Of a DNA stretch of 64,000 nt, positions 8,756 to 19,259 are shown piece after piece. Made by a program: the position numbers and the translations under genes. The DNA is from Antarctobacter heliothermus. Its GTDB lineage: Bacteria; Pseudomonadota; Alphaproteobacteria; Rhodobacterales; Rhodobacteraceae. Positions within the stretch are counted from its first letter, which is position 1. Each line of letters starts with the position of its first letter. The stretch lies in assembly GCF_002237555.1 (NCBI RefSeq), contig NZ_CP022540.1, forward strand, positions 2,178,501 to 2,242,500, written 5' to 3'. The notes beneath the pieces are model-generated. The model saw nothing but the letters and a program-made list of their open reading frames with translations, had not been told where the DNA came from and made no database searches.

Positions 8756-9657
8756 TCGCGATGCTGGACCGGTTCAAAGGGCTGATCGCCCGTGACGCAG
8801 GCGCGGACCGCGTGGTGCCACCTGCCGGGTTCACCGTACGCCTGACGCTGTTCACCGCCGCCGCCATGGCCTTTCTGACGGTCTTCGCACTGGCCCTCAG
8901 CCTTGCCGCCGGGCGACTGGCAACCTCTTGGGGCGAGGAATTGGCCCGCGCCTCAACCATCCGCATTTCCGCGCCCGAGGGGCAACTGGCGGCACAAACC
9001 ACCACCGTCCTGCGCGTGCTCGAACAGACACCGGGGATCGACTCGGCCCGTGCGCTGACGGCGGATGAACAACGCGCGCTGTTAGAGCCGTGGTTTGGCC
9101 CCGACCTGCCGCTGGAAAGCCTGCCGATGCCACAGATCGTCGAGGTGCAAGAGGCATCGGGCGGCTATGATGCCGACGGCCTGCGTCTGCGTCTGCAGGC
9201 AGAGGCACCGGGTGCTGTGCTGGATGAACACAACCGCTGGCGTAGGCCGCTGGTGACGGCGGCGGGTCGCTTGCGCTTGTTGGGCTGGGCGGCGATCGTG
9301 CTCATCGGCGCGGCCACCGGCGCGATGGTCACGCTGGCCGCCCATGCCGCACTTGCCGCCAACGCGCAGGTCATCGCCGTGTTGCGGTTGGTCGGGGCCA
9401 CCGATGGTTATATTGCAGGCGCCTTTGTGCGCCGCTTTACCCTGCGCACGCTGACCGGGGCGGCGGTGGGCACGTTGGTTGGTGTGGCCGCACTGCTGCT
9501 GATGCCCTCCGCCGGGGACACGGGCGGTATCCTGACCGGCCTGCGCTTTAGCGGGTTTCAATGGCTCTGGCCGCTGCTCGTGCCATTTCTGGCCGCTGCC
9601 GTGGCCTTTCTGGCCACCGAACTGGCCGCACGCCGTGTCTTGGGGGAATTGGCCTGA
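8752..9657 (+). CDS. ftsX: Cell division protein FtsX
   Basis: 301 residues with the FtsX layout: one N-terminal transmembrane helix (about 28-50), a periplasmic domain (about 55-170) and three C-terminal helices from about 175 onward. It is the membrane partner of FtsE and relays ATP hydrolysis to periplasmic amidase activators. It starts at GTG overlapping the ftsE stop, and its TGA shares one base with the ATG of the plsC-like gene, so the three genes form one translation-coupled unit. Confidence 0.87.
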   Translation: MIAMLDRFKGLIARDAGADRVVPPAGFTVRLTLFTAAAMAFLTVFALALSLAAGRLATSWGEELARASTIRISAPEGQLAAQTTTVLRVLEQTPGIDSARALTADEQRALLEPWFGPDLPLESLPMPQIVEVQEASGGYDADGLRLRLQAEAPGAVLDEHNRWRRPLVTAAGRLRLLGWAAIVLIGAATGAMVTLAAHAALAANAQVIAVLRLVGATDGYIAGAFVRRFTLRTLTGAAVGTLVGVAALLLMPSAGDTGGILTGLRFSGFQWLWPLLVPFLAAAVAFLATELAARRVLGELA

Positions 9658-10379
9658 TGCGTTGGGTGATGTCGTTTCTTTTCGTTGTTCAAATGTACGG
9701 CATGATGGCGATCATGGGCATCGTCTTCCTGCCGTGGGCATTGATCTCAAAACAGGGCGCCCGCGCGGCCTGCAAGACCTACTGCCGCTGGGTGCGCTTT
9801 ACCGCGCGCTGGATGGTGGGCCTGCGGACAGAGGTCCGAGGCCCGATCCCGCGCGATGAGGTGCTGATCGCTGCCAAACACCAAAGCTTTCTGGACATCA
9901 TCCTGATCTTTGGTGCGATCCCGGCGGGCAAGTTCATCATGAAACGCGAACTGATGTGGGCACCGGTCATTGGCCAATACGCCCTGCGCATCGGATGCGT
10001 GCCTGTGGCGCGCGGTAAGCGCGGACAAGCCATCGCCAAGATGCTGAGCGATGTGGATCGCGGTGCAGCTGATCCGGGCCAGCTGATCATCTACCCCCAA
10101 GGCACCCGCATCGCGCCCGGTGTCAAAGCCCCGTATAAAGTTGGCACCGCGTTGCTCTATGAACAGACGGGCCAGCCCTGCGTCCCGGCGGCCACCAACG
10201 TGGGCCTGTTCTGGCCGCGCAAGGGGATCTACCGCAAATCGGGCCTTGCCGTGGTTGAGTTCCTGCCCAGAATCGAACCGGGGCTGGGCCGCGATGCTTT
10301 TCTGGCGCGCCTCCAGAATGAGGTGGAAACCGCGTCCAATGCACTGATGAAAGAGGCCGGATTCGATGCGCAGACTTGA
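9657..10379 (+). CDS. plsC: 1-acyl-sn-glycerol-3-phosphate acyltransferase
   Basis: 240 residues with an N-terminal membrane helix (about 3-25), the HX4D catalytic motif as HQSFLD (about 79-84), and YPQGTR (about 144-149) of the second conserved block. PlsC acylates lysophosphatidate at the sn-2 position to make phosphatidate at the inner membrane. The ATG at 9657 shares a base with the ftsX stop and its frame extends 14 nt into the next gene, so the cluster is tightly packed. Another lysophospholipid acyltransferase of the same family cannot be excluded. Confidence 0.85.
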   Translation: MRWVMSFLFVVQMYGMMAIMGIVFLPWALISKQGARAACKTYCRWVRFTARWMVGLRTEVRGPIPRDEVLIAAKHQSFLDIILIFGAIPAGKFIMKRELMWAPVIGQYALRIGCVPVARGKRGQAIAKMLSDVDRGAADPGQLIIYPQGTRIAPGVKAPYKVGTALLYEQTGQPCVPAATNVGLFWPRKGIYRKSGLAVVEFLPRIEPGLGRDAFLARLQNEVETASNALMKEAGFDAQT

Positions 10380-10971
10380 AACACAGGACGATCTGCACGC
10401 GCTGTACGGCGCACCGGTTCCTGCGGCGATGAGCAAGGTCGCCACCCGTCTGACCCCGCTTTATCGCCAATGGATCGAGGGCGCGCGCTTTGGCGTGCTG
10501 TCGACCGCCGGACCAGACGGCGTGCATGGCTCGCCCCGTGGCGACAATGGCCCGCTGGTGCGGGTCGCGGATGAAACGACGCTGATGATGCCGGACTGGT
10601 GGGGCAACAACCGGCTAGATTGCCTGCGCGACATCGTGCAGGACGGGCGCGCGGCGCTGCTGTTTCTGGTGCCGGGAACCAACACCACGGTGCGCGTCAA
10701 TGGCCGCGCCTTCCTGACCGATGATGCGGACCTGCGCCGCAGCTTCGCCAAAGGCGACAAGCAGCCTGCCACCGTCATCGTGATTGAGGTGGCAGAGGTC
10801 TATACTCAATGCGCCAAGGCGCTGATGCGCTCGGCCCTCTGGACCTGCGGAGACATCTCAAAAGGCCTGCCCACGACCGGAGAGATCATCGCCGACATGA
10901 CAAACGGCGCATATGGCGGCAAGGACTATGACCGCACCTACCCGGAATACGCCAAGCCCAAGATGTGGTAG
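10366..10971 (+). CDS. Pyridoxamine 5'-phosphate oxidase family (FMN-binding) protein
   Basis: 201 residues in a split-barrel flavin-binding fold: GARFGVLSTAGPDGVHGSPRGDNGP near 38-62 and TLMMPDWWGNNRLDCLRDIVQDGRAALLFLVPG around 75-105. These proteins usually bind FMN or F420 and act as oxidoreductases of unknown substrate, and true PdxH activity is not expected. The ATG overlaps plsC by 14 nt, so it is the last gene of the ftsEX-plsC unit. Its stop lies 4 nt from the stop of the convergent gene at 10976. Confidence 0.8.
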   Translation: MRRLETQDDLHALYGAPVPAAMSKVATRLTPLYRQWIEGARFGVLSTAGPDGVHGSPRGDNGPLVRVADETTLMMPDWWGNNRLDCLRDIVQDGRAALLFLVPGTNTTVRVNGRAFLTDDADLRRSFAKGDKQPATVIVIEVAEVYTQCAKALMRSALWTCGDISKGLPTTGEIIADMTNGAYGGKDYDRTYPEYAKPKMW

Positions 10972-10975
10972 CCGC

Positions 10976-11503
10976 TCAGCCCGGCGGGTCGGGATAAAAA
11001 AGCGTCAAGGAACTGCCCGCGCCGTCTTCCATCTCGGGATAGGCGAAAAACACCACGCCGCGCCGCTCGGGTGACATCGCCTCACCACGCATCCAGCCGC
11101 GTGAGATGGTGCCGTCGCCTAGGGTCACGCTGGGATCAAACGCCAGATCGGGAAAGCTGTCCAAAACGATCGGTTCAATCCGCGCCGCCAGTTTTTCCGC
11201 GTCAACGCGGCTCAGCGCATTGGGATCGTGGGTTTTGAGGTCGCATTTTGCGTCCGGTATCTCTAGAAAACTGGCCGACACCGGGTCCACCCACAGGCGC
11301 GTGTTGTCAAATGACCGGACCGGAACCACTTTCTGATAGGGCGGTTCCGTCCGCGCCTCCCCAAACGCCTGCCGCACGCAGACCTCTTCGAACAGGGTCG
11401 CAATCCGCTGGTCTCGGGACGGCGGACCAAATATCAGCCCTCCGGCCATGTATCCGACAGATCCGCCAACGACGAGGATGGCACCCATGATGGTCCTGTT
11501 CAC
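10976..11503 (-). CDS. Membrane-anchored hypothetical protein
   Basis: 175 residues with one N-terminal hydrophobic helix (IMGAILVVGGSVGYMAGGLIFG, about 5-26) and a soluble remainder of about 145 residues, probably periplasmic. No domain is recognisable. There are two cysteines (about 42 and 88). The GTG at 11503 is used here; an ATG at 11488 preceded by AGGA is equally good and would shorten the protein by five residues. It is upstream of nothing obvious and converges with the PPOX gene. Confidence 0.65.
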   Translation of the reverse strand: MNRTIMGAILVVGGSVGYMAGGLIFGPPSRDQRIATLFEEVCVRQAFGEARTEPPYQKVVPVRSFDNTRLWVDPVSASFLEIPDAKCDLKTHDPNALSRVDAEKLAARIEPIVLDSFPDLAFDPSVTLGDGTISRGWMRGEAMSPERRGVVFFAYPEMEDGAGSSLTLFYPDPPG

Positions 11504-11573
11504 ACTGACCCCCGCCCATCATCCGATCTGTCCAAAAAGCGGGCGGCAGTCCTGAAAACAACCTCCGCCCGCA

Positions 11574-11627
11574 GCTTCTTCTCTGGAAAAATACACCCAC
11601 GGGGGTGCGGGGGTGTGAAACCCCCGC
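11574..11627 (-). repeat. Dispersed roseobacter-type intergenic repeat, possible lpd terminator
   Basis: On the minus strand, downstream of lpd, a hairpin (GCGGGGGT paired with ACCCCCGC, 11607-11614 and 11620-11627) is followed by GGGTGTATTTTTCC and AGAGAAGAAGC. The last part is nearly repeated at 52597-52621. The T run after GC-rich sequence could also terminate lpd transcription. Confidence 0.55.
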
Positions 11628-11651
11628 TCTGTCCCCGCCAGCTACGCAGGC

Positions 11652-13046
11652 TTACATGTGGATCGCGCCGTCGCCACAGGCCAGCGCCGCCTCACGCACC
11701 GCCTCCGAGAAGGTCGGGTGCGCGTGGCAGGTCAGCGCGATGTCCTCGGCAGAGGCCCCGAACTCCATGCCGACACAGATCTCATGGATCAGATCGCCTG
11801 CCGCCGGGCCGATGATGTGACAGCCAAGGATCCGATCCGTGTCCTTGTCCGCCAGCAGCTTGACGAACCCGTCGCCCTGGAACACTGCCTTGGCGCGACC
11901 GTTGCCCATGAACGAGAACTTGCCAACCTTGTAGTTGACGCCCTCTTCCTTCAGCTGCTCTTCGGTCTTGCCGACAGAGGCCACCTCGGGCGTGGTGTAG
12001 ATCACACCGGGGATCACGCCATAGTTGACGTGGCCATGTTTGCCCGCGATCACCTCGGCGGCGGCCATGCCTTCATCCTCGGCCTTGTGGGCCAGCATCG
12101 GGCCGTCAATGGCGTCCCCGATGGCATAAACGCCGGGCACGTTGGTGCGCCACTGGGCGTCGGTCTTGATCTGGCCGCGCGGGCTTGTCTCGACCCCCAG
12201 CGCGTCCAGTCCCAGCCCGTCGGTGTAGGGCTTGCGGCCCGTTGCCACCAACACCACATCCGCGTCCACGGTGTGTTCACTGTCGTCCTTGCGCAACTTG
12301 TAAGTCACCTTGGCCTTGGTCTTCAGCGTTTCGACCTTCGACACCGCCGCCCCAAGGGTGAACTCCAGCCCCTGCTTCTTGAGGATCTTCAGCAGACCTT
12401 TCTGCACGTCCGAATCCATCCCCGGCGTGATCTGGTCGAGGTATTCGATCACATGCACCTCGGTCCCCAGACGCTTGTAAACAGACCCCAGCTCCAGCCC
12501 GATCACACCGGCTCCGATCACCACCATCTTTTTCGGCACCTTCGGCAGGTCCAGCGCCCCGGTCGAGGTCACGACGATCTTTTCGTCAATCGTCACCTCG
12601 GCACCCGGCACCGATGACGGCTCGGACCCAGAGGCGATGATGATGTTCTTGGCCTCATGGACCTCATCGCCGACCTTGACCTTGCCCGCCTCGGGGATCG
12701 AGGCCCAGCCCTTGATCCAGTCGACCTTGTTCTTCTTCAACAGGAACTCGACGCCCTTGGTGTTCTGGTCCACCACGTCCTGCTTGTACGCCTTCATCTG
12801 GTCCCAATCGACCGAAGGCGACTTGCCCTTCAGGCCCATCTTGACGAAATTGTGCTCTGCCTCGTGCAGCGAATGGGTCGCGTGCAGCATCGCCTTGGAC
12901 GGAATGCAGCCGATGTTCAGGCAGGTGCCGCCAAGGGTCTCACGCCCTTCGACGCAGGCGGTTTTCAGACCCAGCTGGGCGGCGCGGATCGCGGCCACAT
13001 AGCCGCCGGGGCCAGAACCGATAACGATCAGGTCATAGTTTGCCAT
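11652..13046 (-). CDS. lpdA: Dihydrolipoyl dehydrogenase (E3)
   Basis: 464 residues, full length. The FAD-binding motif [17 protein letters not shown] is at residues 10-26, the redox disulfide in [13 protein letters not shown] near 39-51, the NAD motif [17 protein letters not shown] near 178-194, and the catalytic [15 protein letters not shown] at the C-terminus. It re-oxidises dihydrolipoamide of 2-oxo acid dehydrogenase complexes using NAD+. Position near sucA and sucB suggests that it serves the 2-oxoglutarate complex, perhaps shared with others. AAGGAAAA precedes the ATG. Two unrelated genes separate it from sucB. Confidence 0.95.
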   Translation of the reverse strand: MANYDLIVIGSGPGGYVAAIRAAQLGLKTACVEGRETLGGTCLNIGCIPSKAMLHATHSLHEAEHNFVKMGLKGKSPSVDWDQMKAYKQDVVDQNTKGVEFLLKKNKVDWIKGWASIPEAGKVKVGDEVHEAKNIIIASGSEPSSVPGAEVTIDEKIVVTSTGALDLPKVPKKMVVIGAGVIGLELGSVYKRLGTEVHVIEYLDQITPGMDSDVQKGLLKILKKQGLEFTLGAAVSKVETLKTKAKVTYKLRKDDSEHTVDADVVLVATGRKPYTDGLGLDALGVETSPRGQIKTDAQWRTNVPGVYAIGDAIDGPMLAHKAEDEGMAAAEVIAGKHGHVNYGVIPGVIYTTPEVASVGKTEEQLKEEGVNYKVGKFSFMGNGRAKAVFQGDGFVKLLADKDTDRILGCHIIGPAAGDLIHEICVGMEFGASAEDIALTCHAHPTFSEAVREAALACGDGAIHM

Positions 13047-13163
13047 GAAGTTTTCCTTTCATTGTCAGCGGGGCAGGGGCGCGCTGCCCCCAGACTGCCT
13101 GCGGCAGCCGTCCCCGTTATGCGTGCAGCCCCGGAGGGGCCGGTGTTGGTACGGGCAGGGGGC

Positions 13164-13574
13164 TCATATCAGGGCCACCAGCAGCAAGAGCGCGGTGGCA
13201 CCAAAGCCCACCAGCCAGATGACTGATCGCCACGGCGTCCAGCCGAAATAATACGCTGGAACGTACAGCACACGCGCCAGCAGGTAGAGGAACGACAGCA
13301 GTGCGGTGATCCCGGTGCCCTGATCCGAAAAGGTAATCACGAAGACTGCGATCGAAAACAGGATCAACCCCTCAAAGTGATTGTTCAGGGCCCGCAACAG
13401 CCGCGCGGTTTTCGGCGACAGTTGATCCTCCAGCGCGCCACCCAGCCTTGCACGGTCACGCGGGCTCATGGTCTTGCGTGGGCCCACCTCCATGTTGGCG
13501 GGCACCGCCATCAGCACAAATTGCACAACCTGCAACAGCGCGGCGAGGGTGAGGGCCGTCAGTTCAGGGGTCAT
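13164..13574 (-). CDS. MAPEG family membrane protein
   Basis: 136 residues with about four hydrophobic helices (near 5-25, 68-85, 88-108 and 113-135) and the short ALNNHFEGLILF segment typical of bacterial MAPEG proteins (membrane-associated proteins in eicosanoid and glutathione metabolism). Enzymatic activity of the bacterial members is mostly unknown. The ATG overlaps by ATGA the stop of a 23-codon reading frame that follows the glycosyltransferase, so it is probably read through from upstream. It lies between sucB and lpd without any evident link to the TCA cycle. Confidence 0.8.
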   Translation of the reverse strand: MTPELTALTLAALLQVVQFVLMAVPANMEVGPRKTMSPRDRARLGGALEDQLSPKTARLLRALNNHFEGLILFSIAVFVITFSDQGTGITALLSFLYLLARVLYVPAYYFGWTPWRSVIWLVGFGATALLLLVALI

Positions 13575-13642
13575 CGCGCGCCCCCGTCCCGGGCGTGACC
13601 CAGGACCTCAAGGCTGGTTTCGTGTGTCGTCGAGGAGGTCAT
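13571..13642 (-). CDS. Possible 23-residue coupling peptide
   Basis: A 23-codon frame begins with ATGA overlapping the glycosyltransferase stop (13642-13639) and ends with ATGA overlapping the MAPEG start (13574-13571). Such a frame could carry ribosomes from one gene to the next. However, 16 bases inside it (13586-13601) belong to a dispersed intergenic repeat also present at 55585-55600, so the frame may be fortuitous. Confidence 0.25.
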   Translation of the reverse strand: MTSSTTHETSLEVLGHARDGGAR

Positions 13643-14637
13643 GCCTTTGCCTTTCCACGGGTCCACGCCGCCCGGTTTCCCGGCGTCAACAGACGCCCGC
13701 GAGTGGCAATGAACCAGTCCTGACAGACCTGTTCGGCCTTGGCGATAGCTGGATTGGCGCGCCACGCGGCCAATGTCTCGCGCAGGGCGGGCACGCGATC
13801 CGCCAGTCGGCGGTCCTCAACATCGTTGCGGTTCGCCGTTCGGTGCCAACTGCTGTTCAGGTGGTATTTGGTGTCGCCCTGCTTGCCCTGACCATCGCCC
13901 CGATCGCTCTTCATCAGGAAACAATCCTGCGCGCGAACGGCATAGTGATACAACTGCGCGCTGCGGGTTGACGCCGCGATCTCATGAGGGCGAAATCGGG
14001 CGGATTTCCTTTGAAACAAAGACGCGTTGGACAGCGGCGCACCATCTGCAGTCAGGACTTGCGGGTCATCCACCAGCGGTTCCAACGGGTTGTGATCGGT
14101 GGCCCGGGCAAAGCTGGCCACACGAAAGAGACATTTGAACTTGGTCACACCCGGCTCCGGCGCAGGCTCGGCCCGGGTATTGGCCTCTGTCACCAGATCG
14201 CCGGGCGTCCAGTCCGTCACGTCGCTATCGCCAAACATGCGCCACGGGATCGGAACCACATCCGCCCCTTCGGTGCGCGCCAGCAGATCGGTCAAAGAGC
14301 CTTGGCGCAAAGCCAGAAATTCGTCGCTGTCGATGTGCAGGACGTGGGTGATGCCCCTGTCGCGGGCATGGCGCAGGACAAGGTCCATACCGCTGTCCTG
14401 CGGCGCGGCACCCTCGGGCACGTCCTGCGTGATATGGGTGACAAGCCCTTTGGCCGCCAACGCATCCAGCAGCCTGTCAGAGCCATCGGTGATGTCATTC
14501 GTCACCACGATCACCTCATCAAAGCTAAGCGAGCGGTGATGCGCCAGCCATTCCATGAGGAAGATACCTTCGTTGCGCATGCAAGAAGCAAGGGCGATGC
14601 GCCGCGAAAAGGACGTTTTGTCTTGGGCATCGCTCAT
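13639..14637 (-). CDS. Glycosyltransferase family 2-like protein
   Basis: 332 residues. The N-terminus (IALASCMRNEGIFLMEWLAHHRSLSFDEVIVVTNDITDGSDRLLDAL) matches the nucleotide-sugar-binding half of GT2/DUF4422-like transferases, and HIDSDEFLAL near residue 115-124 supplies the DxD metal motif. The acceptor is unknown; capsule, exopolysaccharide or surface glycan synthesis is likely. The ATG at 14637 is preferred over a TTG at 14652, although neither has a strong ribosome site. It sits between sucB and the MAPEG gene on the same strand. Confidence 0.78.
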   Translation of the reverse strand: MSDAQDKTSFSRRIALASCMRNEGIFLMEWLAHHRSLSFDEVIVVTNDITDGSDRLLDALAAKGLVTHITQDVPEGAAPQDSGMDLVLRHARDRGITHVLHIDSDEFLALRQGSLTDLLARTEGADVVPIPWRMFGDSDVTDWTPGDLVTEANTRAEPAPEPGVTKFKCLFRVASFARATDHNPLEPLVDDPQVLTADGAPLSNASLFQRKSARFRPHEIAASTRSAQLYHYAVRAQDCFLMKSDRGDGQGKQGDTKYHLNSSWHRTANRNDVEDRRLADRVPALRETLAAWRANPAIAKAEQVCQDWFIATRGRLLTPGNRAAWTRGKAKA

Positions 14638-14703
14638 GAGGGACAGGCGCAATTCAGTGAGATGGGGAAGGTGCGCACTGACCGCGCACCTCTTCGATAG
14701 GTA

Positions 14704-14729
14704 GGTGTAGGCCGGGCTTCAGCCCGGCC
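14704..14729 (-). repeat. REP-like palindrome downstream of sucB
   Basis: GGCCGGGC and GCCCGGCC (14710-14717, 14722-14729) form a perfect stem around TTCA, flanked by GGTGTA. The same element, slightly altered, lies just after sucD at 19776-19800. It begins 12 nt beyond the sucB stop and lacks a T tract, so it is better described as a dispersed palindrome that may stabilise the 3' end of the transcript. Confidence 0.6.
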
Positions 14730-14740
14730 TTTGAGGTGGA

Positions 14741-16282
14741 TTACAGATCCATCAGTAACCGGCGCGGATCTTCCAGCGCCTCTTTGACCCGCACAAGGAA
14801 GGTCACGGCACCTTTGCCGTCGACGATGCGGTGATCGTAGGACAGGGCCAGATACATCATCGGGCGGATCTTGATCTCACCGTTGATGACCATCGGGCGG
14901 TCTTGGATCTTGTGCATGCCAAGGATACCCGACTGCGGCGGGTTCAGGATCGGCGAGGACATCAGCGAGCCGTACACACCACCGTTCGAGATGGTAAAGG
15001 TTCCGCCCTGCATTTCCGCCATCGACAGCTTGCCGTCACGGGCGCGCTTGCCCTTTTCGGCAATCGCTTTTTCGATCTCGGCAAAGGACATCTGGTCAGC
15101 GTCACGGATGACCGGAACCACCAGACCCTGCGGCGTACCTGCCGCGATGCCCATGTGCACAAAGTTCTTGTAGACGATGTCGGTGCCGTCGATCTCGGCG
15201 TTGACCTCGGGCACCTCCCTCAGGGCGTGGCAGCAGGCTTTGGTGAAAAAGGACATGAAGCCCAGTTTGACGCCATGCTTCTTCTCGAACAGATCCTTGT
15301 ACTCTTTGCGCAGGGTCATGACCTCGGTCATGTCCACCTCGTTGTAGGTGGTCAGGATCGCGGCGGCGTTCTGCGCGTCTTTCAGGCGGCGCGCGATGGT
15401 CTGGCGCAGGCGGGTCATCTTGACCCGCTCTTCCCGCGCGGCGTCATCGGCAGGCACCGGCGCGCGCGGCGCGGCGGCGGCCGGGGCCGCAGCCTTGGGC
15501 GCGGCGCTTGCAGCGGCCACGGCGGCGGCGACATCGGATTTGGTCGCGCGGCCATCGCGGCCGGTCCCGGTCACGGCGTCGCGCGTGACGCCAGCCTCTG
15601 CCATCGCCTTTTCGGCGGCGGGGCCGTCCTTGATGTCCTTACCCGGACCACCGTCACCGGCAGGCGGAGTGGTGTACTGCTCGCCGCCAGCAGCTTCGGC
15701 CTTGGCCGCCGGAGCAGCGGCACCCGCACCCGAGGACAGAACCGCCAGCTTGGCGTCGGCCTGCACGGTGTCGCCCTCGTTGGCGATGATCTCGGTCAGC
15801 GTACCTGCGGCGGGGGCGGGCACCTCGACCGACACCTTGTCGGTTTCCAGCTCACACAGCATCTCATCCTGCGCGACGGTATCCCCGACCTTCTTGAACC
15901 ATGTCGAGACGGTCGCCTCTGTCACAGATTCGCCCAGCGTGGGTACCATGACATCGACGCTGGACCCGCCGGCATCGGCCGTGTCCTTGGGCGCGTCGGC
16001 AGAGGCGTCCTTTGCCTTGGCCTTGGGGGCGGCAGCCGATCCGCTGTCCCCTTCGGAGATATTGGCCAGCAGGGCATCCACGCCCACCGTCTCGCCCTCT
16101 GCGGCGACAATGTCCGACAGGGTGCCGGCAATGGGCGAGGGCACCTCGACCGTGACCTTGTCGGTCTCCAGTTCGCAGAGCATCTCATCCACTGCCACGG
16201 CATCGCCTGGCTTCTTGAACCAGGTTGCGACGGTGGCTTCGGTCACCGATTCCCCAAGCGTGGGAACGCGTACTTCGGTCAT
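14741..16282 (-). CDS. sucB: 2-oxoglutarate dehydrogenase E2 with two lipoyl domains
   Basis: Dihydrolipoamide succinyltransferase, 513 residues. Two lipoyl domains occur in tandem (about 2-76 and 108-182), each with the lipoylated lysine in CELETDK, joined by Ala/Pro-rich linkers. The E3-binding domain lies near 220-255 and the catalytic domain follows, with the active-site histidine in [12 protein letters not shown] near the C-terminus. E. coli SucB has one lipoyl domain and about 405 residues. It transfers succinyl from E1 to CoA. The ATG lies 4 nt after the sucA stop, so the two are cotranslated. Confidence 0.95.
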   Translation of the reverse strand: MTEVRVPTLGESVTEATVATWFKKPGDAVAVDEMLCELETDKVTVEVPSPIAGTLSDIVAAEGETVGVDALLANISEGDSGSAAAPKAKAKDASADAPKDTADAGGSSVDVMVPTLGESVTEATVSTWFKKVGDTVAQDEMLCELETDKVSVEVPAPAAGTLTEIIANEGDTVQADAKLAVLSSGAGAAAPAAKAEAAGGEQYTTPPAGDGGPGKDIKDGPAAEKAMAEAGVTRDAVTGTGRDGRATKSDVAAAVAAASAAPKAAAPAAAAPRAPVPADDAAREERVKMTRLRQTIARRLKDAQNAAAILTTYNEVDMTEVMTLRKEYKDLFEKKHGVKLGFMSFFTKACCHALREVPEVNAEIDGTDIVYKNFVHMGIAAGTPQGLVVPVIRDADQMSFAEIEKAIAEKGKRARDGKLSMAEMQGGTFTISNGGVYGSLMSSPILNPPQSGILGMHKIQDRPMVINGEIKIRPMMYLALSYDHRIVDGKGAVTFLVRVKEALEDPRRLLMDL

Positions 16283-16286
16283 GATC

Positions 16287-19259
16287 TCAGTTTCCTTCCA
16301 TCGTCAGCGCTTCGTTCACGAGCGCCTCTTGCTGTGCTTTGTGCTGGCTGGCCAGACCCGTCGCAGGGCTGGCCGATGTGGCGCGGCCCACATAACGCGG
16401 GCGCGGGTGGTCGGCCTTGATACGGCCAAGGACCCATTCGATATTGGGTTCGATAAAGCTCCATGCGCCCTGGTTCTTGGGCTCTTCCTGACACCAGAGC
16501 ATTTCTGCGCCCTTGAACCGTTCCAGTTCCTTCACAAGGCTGATCGCCGGGAAGGGATAGAACTGTTCGACCCGCAGCAAATAGATGTCGTCGATGCCGC
16601 GCGCGTCGCGTTCCTCCAGCAGGTCGTAATAGACCTTGCCCGAACACATCACCACGCGCTTGATCTTGTCGTCAGCCACCAGCTTGGTGTCGCTCTCGCC
16701 CGATTCCGCGCTGTCCCACAACACGCGGTGGAACGACGATCCGCCGGTGAAATCCTTGGCGGTCGACACGCACAATTTATGCCGCAGCAGCGACTTGGGC
16801 GTCATCAGGATCAGCGGCTTGCGGAAGGTCCGGTGCAGCTGGCGGCGCATGATGTGGAAATAGTTGGCGGGCGTCGAACAGTTCGCCACGATCCAGTTGT
16901 CCTGACCGCAGGCCTGCAGGAACCGCTCCAGCCGCGCTGAGGAGTGTTCCGGCCCCTGACCCTCAAACCCGTGCGGCAGCAGGCAGACAAGGCCCGACAT
17001 CCGCAACCATTTCGATTCACCCGAAGAGATGAACTGGTCGAACATGATCTGCGCACCGTTGGCAAAGTCACCAAACTGCGCCTCCCAAAGGGTCAGCGCG
17101 TTGGGCTCTGCCAGCGAATAGCCGTATTCAAAACCCAGCACCGCATATTCCGACAGCGCACTGTCGATCACCTCAAAACGGGCCTGCCCCTCGCGGATAT
17201 TGTTGAGAGGATAGTACCGCTCTTCGGTCTCTTGGTTGATAAAGGCCGAATGCCGCTGCGAGAACGTGCCGCGCGTGCTGTCCTGACCGGACAGACGCAC
17301 CGGATACCCTTCGAGCTGCAGCGACCCAAAGGCCAGCGACTCGGCAGTGGCCCAGTCAAACCCTTCGCCGGTCTCGAACATCTTGGCGCGGGTATCGATC
17401 AGGCGGCCCACGGTGCGGTGGATCGGAAAGCCGTCCGGCACCCGTGTCAGCGCATTGCCGATGTCCTTCATCGCCTCTTTGGACAATGAGGTTTTGCCGC
17501 GCTGGTATTTGCCCTCTTTCTGCTTGTCCAGATGGGACCAACGGCCATCCAGCCAGTCCGCCTTGTTGGGGCGATAGACTTTGCCGGCCTCGAATTCCTC
17601 GTTCAGCTGCGCCTGAAACGAGGCCTTCATGTCCTCGATCTCGCCCTCGGGGATCAACCCGTCCTTGACCAGACGTTCGGTGTACAAGGTCAGCGTGGTC
17701 TTATGCTTCTTGATCTTGTTGTACATCATCGGGTTGGTGAACATGGGCTCATCGCCCTCGTTGTGACCAAACCGGCGGTAGCAGAAGATATCCAGCACCA
17801 CGTCCTTGCCAAACTTCTGGCGGAACTCGGTCGCAACCTTGGCGGCATGCACCACGGCCTCCGGGTCATCGCCGTTGACGTGGAAAATCGGCGCCTCGAC
17901 CACCAGCGCATTGTCGGTGGGATAGGGCGAGGACCGCGAAAAGTGCGGCGCGGTGGTAAAGCCGATCTGGTTGTTCACCACGATATGCATGGTGCCGCCG
18001 GTGCGGTGGCCGCGCAGACCCGACAGGGCGAAACATTCCGCCACAACACCCTGACCGGCAAAGGCCGCGTCGCCGTGCAGCAGGATCGGCATGACCTGTG
18101 TGCGGTTCGTGTCGTTTAGCTGGTCCTGTTTGGCGCGGACCTTGCCCAGAACGACCGGGTTCACCGCCTCCAGGTGGCTGGGGTTGGCGGTCAGTGACAG
18201 GTGTACGTTATTGCCGTCAAACTCTCGGTCCGATGAGGCACCAAGGTGGTACTTCACGTCGCCCGACCCATCGACATCCTCAGGCTTAAAGCTGCCGCCC
18301 TGAAATTCGTTGAAGATTGCCTTGTAGGGTTTGTTCATGACGTTCGCCAGAACAGACAAGCGGCCCCGGTGGGGCATCCCGATGATGATTTCCTTGATGC
18401 CAAGGTTGCCACCGCGCTTGATGATCTGTTCCATCGCGGGGATCAGGCTTTCGCCGCCATCAAGGCCGAACCGCTTGGTTCCCATGTATTTCACATGCAG
18501 GAACTTCTCGAACCCTTCGGCCTCGACCATCTTGTTCAGGATTGCCTTGCGGCCTTCGCGGGTGAATTTGACCTCTTTGCCAAAGCCCTCGATCCGCTCT
18601 TTCAGCCAGCTTGCCTGCTCAGGGTCGGAAATATGCATGTACTGCAGGGCAAAGGTGCCGCAATAGGTGCGCCGGATGATCGAGAGGATCTCACGCAGGC
18701 TTGCGATCTGCAGGCCCAGCACGTTGTCGATAAAGATCGGCCGGTCCATGTCGGCCTCGGTAAAGCCATAGGACTTCGGGTCCAACTCCGGGTGGTTCGA
18801 GGTGTCACGCAGGCCCAGCGGGTCCAGATCGGCGGCCAGATGGCCCCGGATGCGGAACGCGCGGATGATCATCAACGCGCGGATGCTGTCCAGAACGGCG
18901 CGCTGGATCGCCTCGTCACTGACGGTGACGCCCTTGGCCTCGGCCTTGTCCTTGATCTTTTTGGCGGCGCCTTTGGCCTCTGCCGGAACGGCGGGCATCG
19001 GCCATTCGCCAGTCAGCGCGCCGGTCAGATCATCGTCAGGCTGCGGCGGCCAGTCTTTGCGCGCCCAACTGGGGCCCTGCGCCTCTTTCTGCACGTCCAT
19101 GTCGGCGTCGCCAAGCTGGCTGAAAAACGCGGCCCATGCGTCATCGACTGCGTTCGGATCGGCCGCATAGCGGGCATACATCTGTTCAAGGTATTCCGCG
19201 TTGTGCCCCTGCATGAAACTAGAGGCGTGAAACAGGTCGTTGGGGCTTTGGTCGGTCAT
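16287..19259 (-). CDS. sucA: 2-oxoglutarate dehydrogenase E1
   Basis: 990 residues, slightly longer than the E. coli enzyme. The thiamine-diphosphate E1 decarboxylates 2-oxoglutarate and hands succinyl to SucB. Visible landmarks are the N-terminal [40 protein letters not shown] (about 304-321), the [20 protein letters not shown] region, and [20 protein letters not shown] precedes the ATG by 7 nt. A 541-bp spacer separates it from sucD, holding a 16-bp palindrome and a weak 91-codon frame that ends in ATGA over this start. Confidence 0.96.
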   Translation of the reverse strand: MTDQSPNDLFHASSFMQGHNAEYLEQMYARYAADPNAVDDAWAAFFSQLGDADMDVQKEAQGPSWARKDWPPQPDDDLTGALTGEWPMPAVPAEAKGAAKKIKDKAEAKGVTVSDEAIQRAVLDSIRALMIIRAFRIRGHLAADLDPLGLRDTSNHPELDPKSYGFTEADMDRPIFIDNVLGLQIASLREILSIIRRTYCGTFALQYMHISDPEQASWLKERIEGFGKEVKFTREGRKAILNKMVEAEGFEKFLHVKYMGTKRFGLDGGESLIPAMEQIIKRGGNLGIKEIIIGMPHRGRLSVLANVMNKPYKAIFNEFQGGSFKPEDVDGSGDVKYHLGASSDREFDGNNVHLSLTANPSHLEAVNPVVLGKVRAKQDQLNDTNRTQVMPILLHGDAAFAGQGVVAECFALSGLRGHRTGGTMHIVVNNQIGFTTAPHFSRSSPYPTDNALVVEAPIFHVNGDDPEAVVHAAKVATEFRQKFGKDVVLDIFCYRRFGHNEGDEPMFTNPMMYNKIKKHKTTLTLYTERLVKDGLIPEGEIEDMKASFQAQLNEEFEAGKVYRPNKADWLDGRWSHLDKQKEGKYQRGKTSLSKEAMKDIGNALTRVPDGFPIHRTVGRLIDTRAKMFETGEGFDWATAESLAFGSLQLEGYPVRLSGQDSTRGTFSQRHSAFINQETEERYYPLNNIREGQARFEVIDSALSEYAVLGFEYGYSLAEPNALTLWEAQFGDFANGAQIMFDQFISSGESKWLRMSGLVCLLPHGFEGQGPEHSSARLERFLQACGQDNWIVANCSTPANYFHIMRRQLHRTFRKPLILMTPKSLLRHKLCVSTAKDFTGGSSFHRVLWDSAESGESDTKLVADDKIKRVVMCSGKVYYDLLEERDARGIDDIYLLRVEQFYPFPAISLVKELERFKGAEMLWCQEEPKNQGAWSFIEPNIEWVLGRIKADHPRPRYVGRATSASPATGLASQHKAQQEALVNEALTMEGN

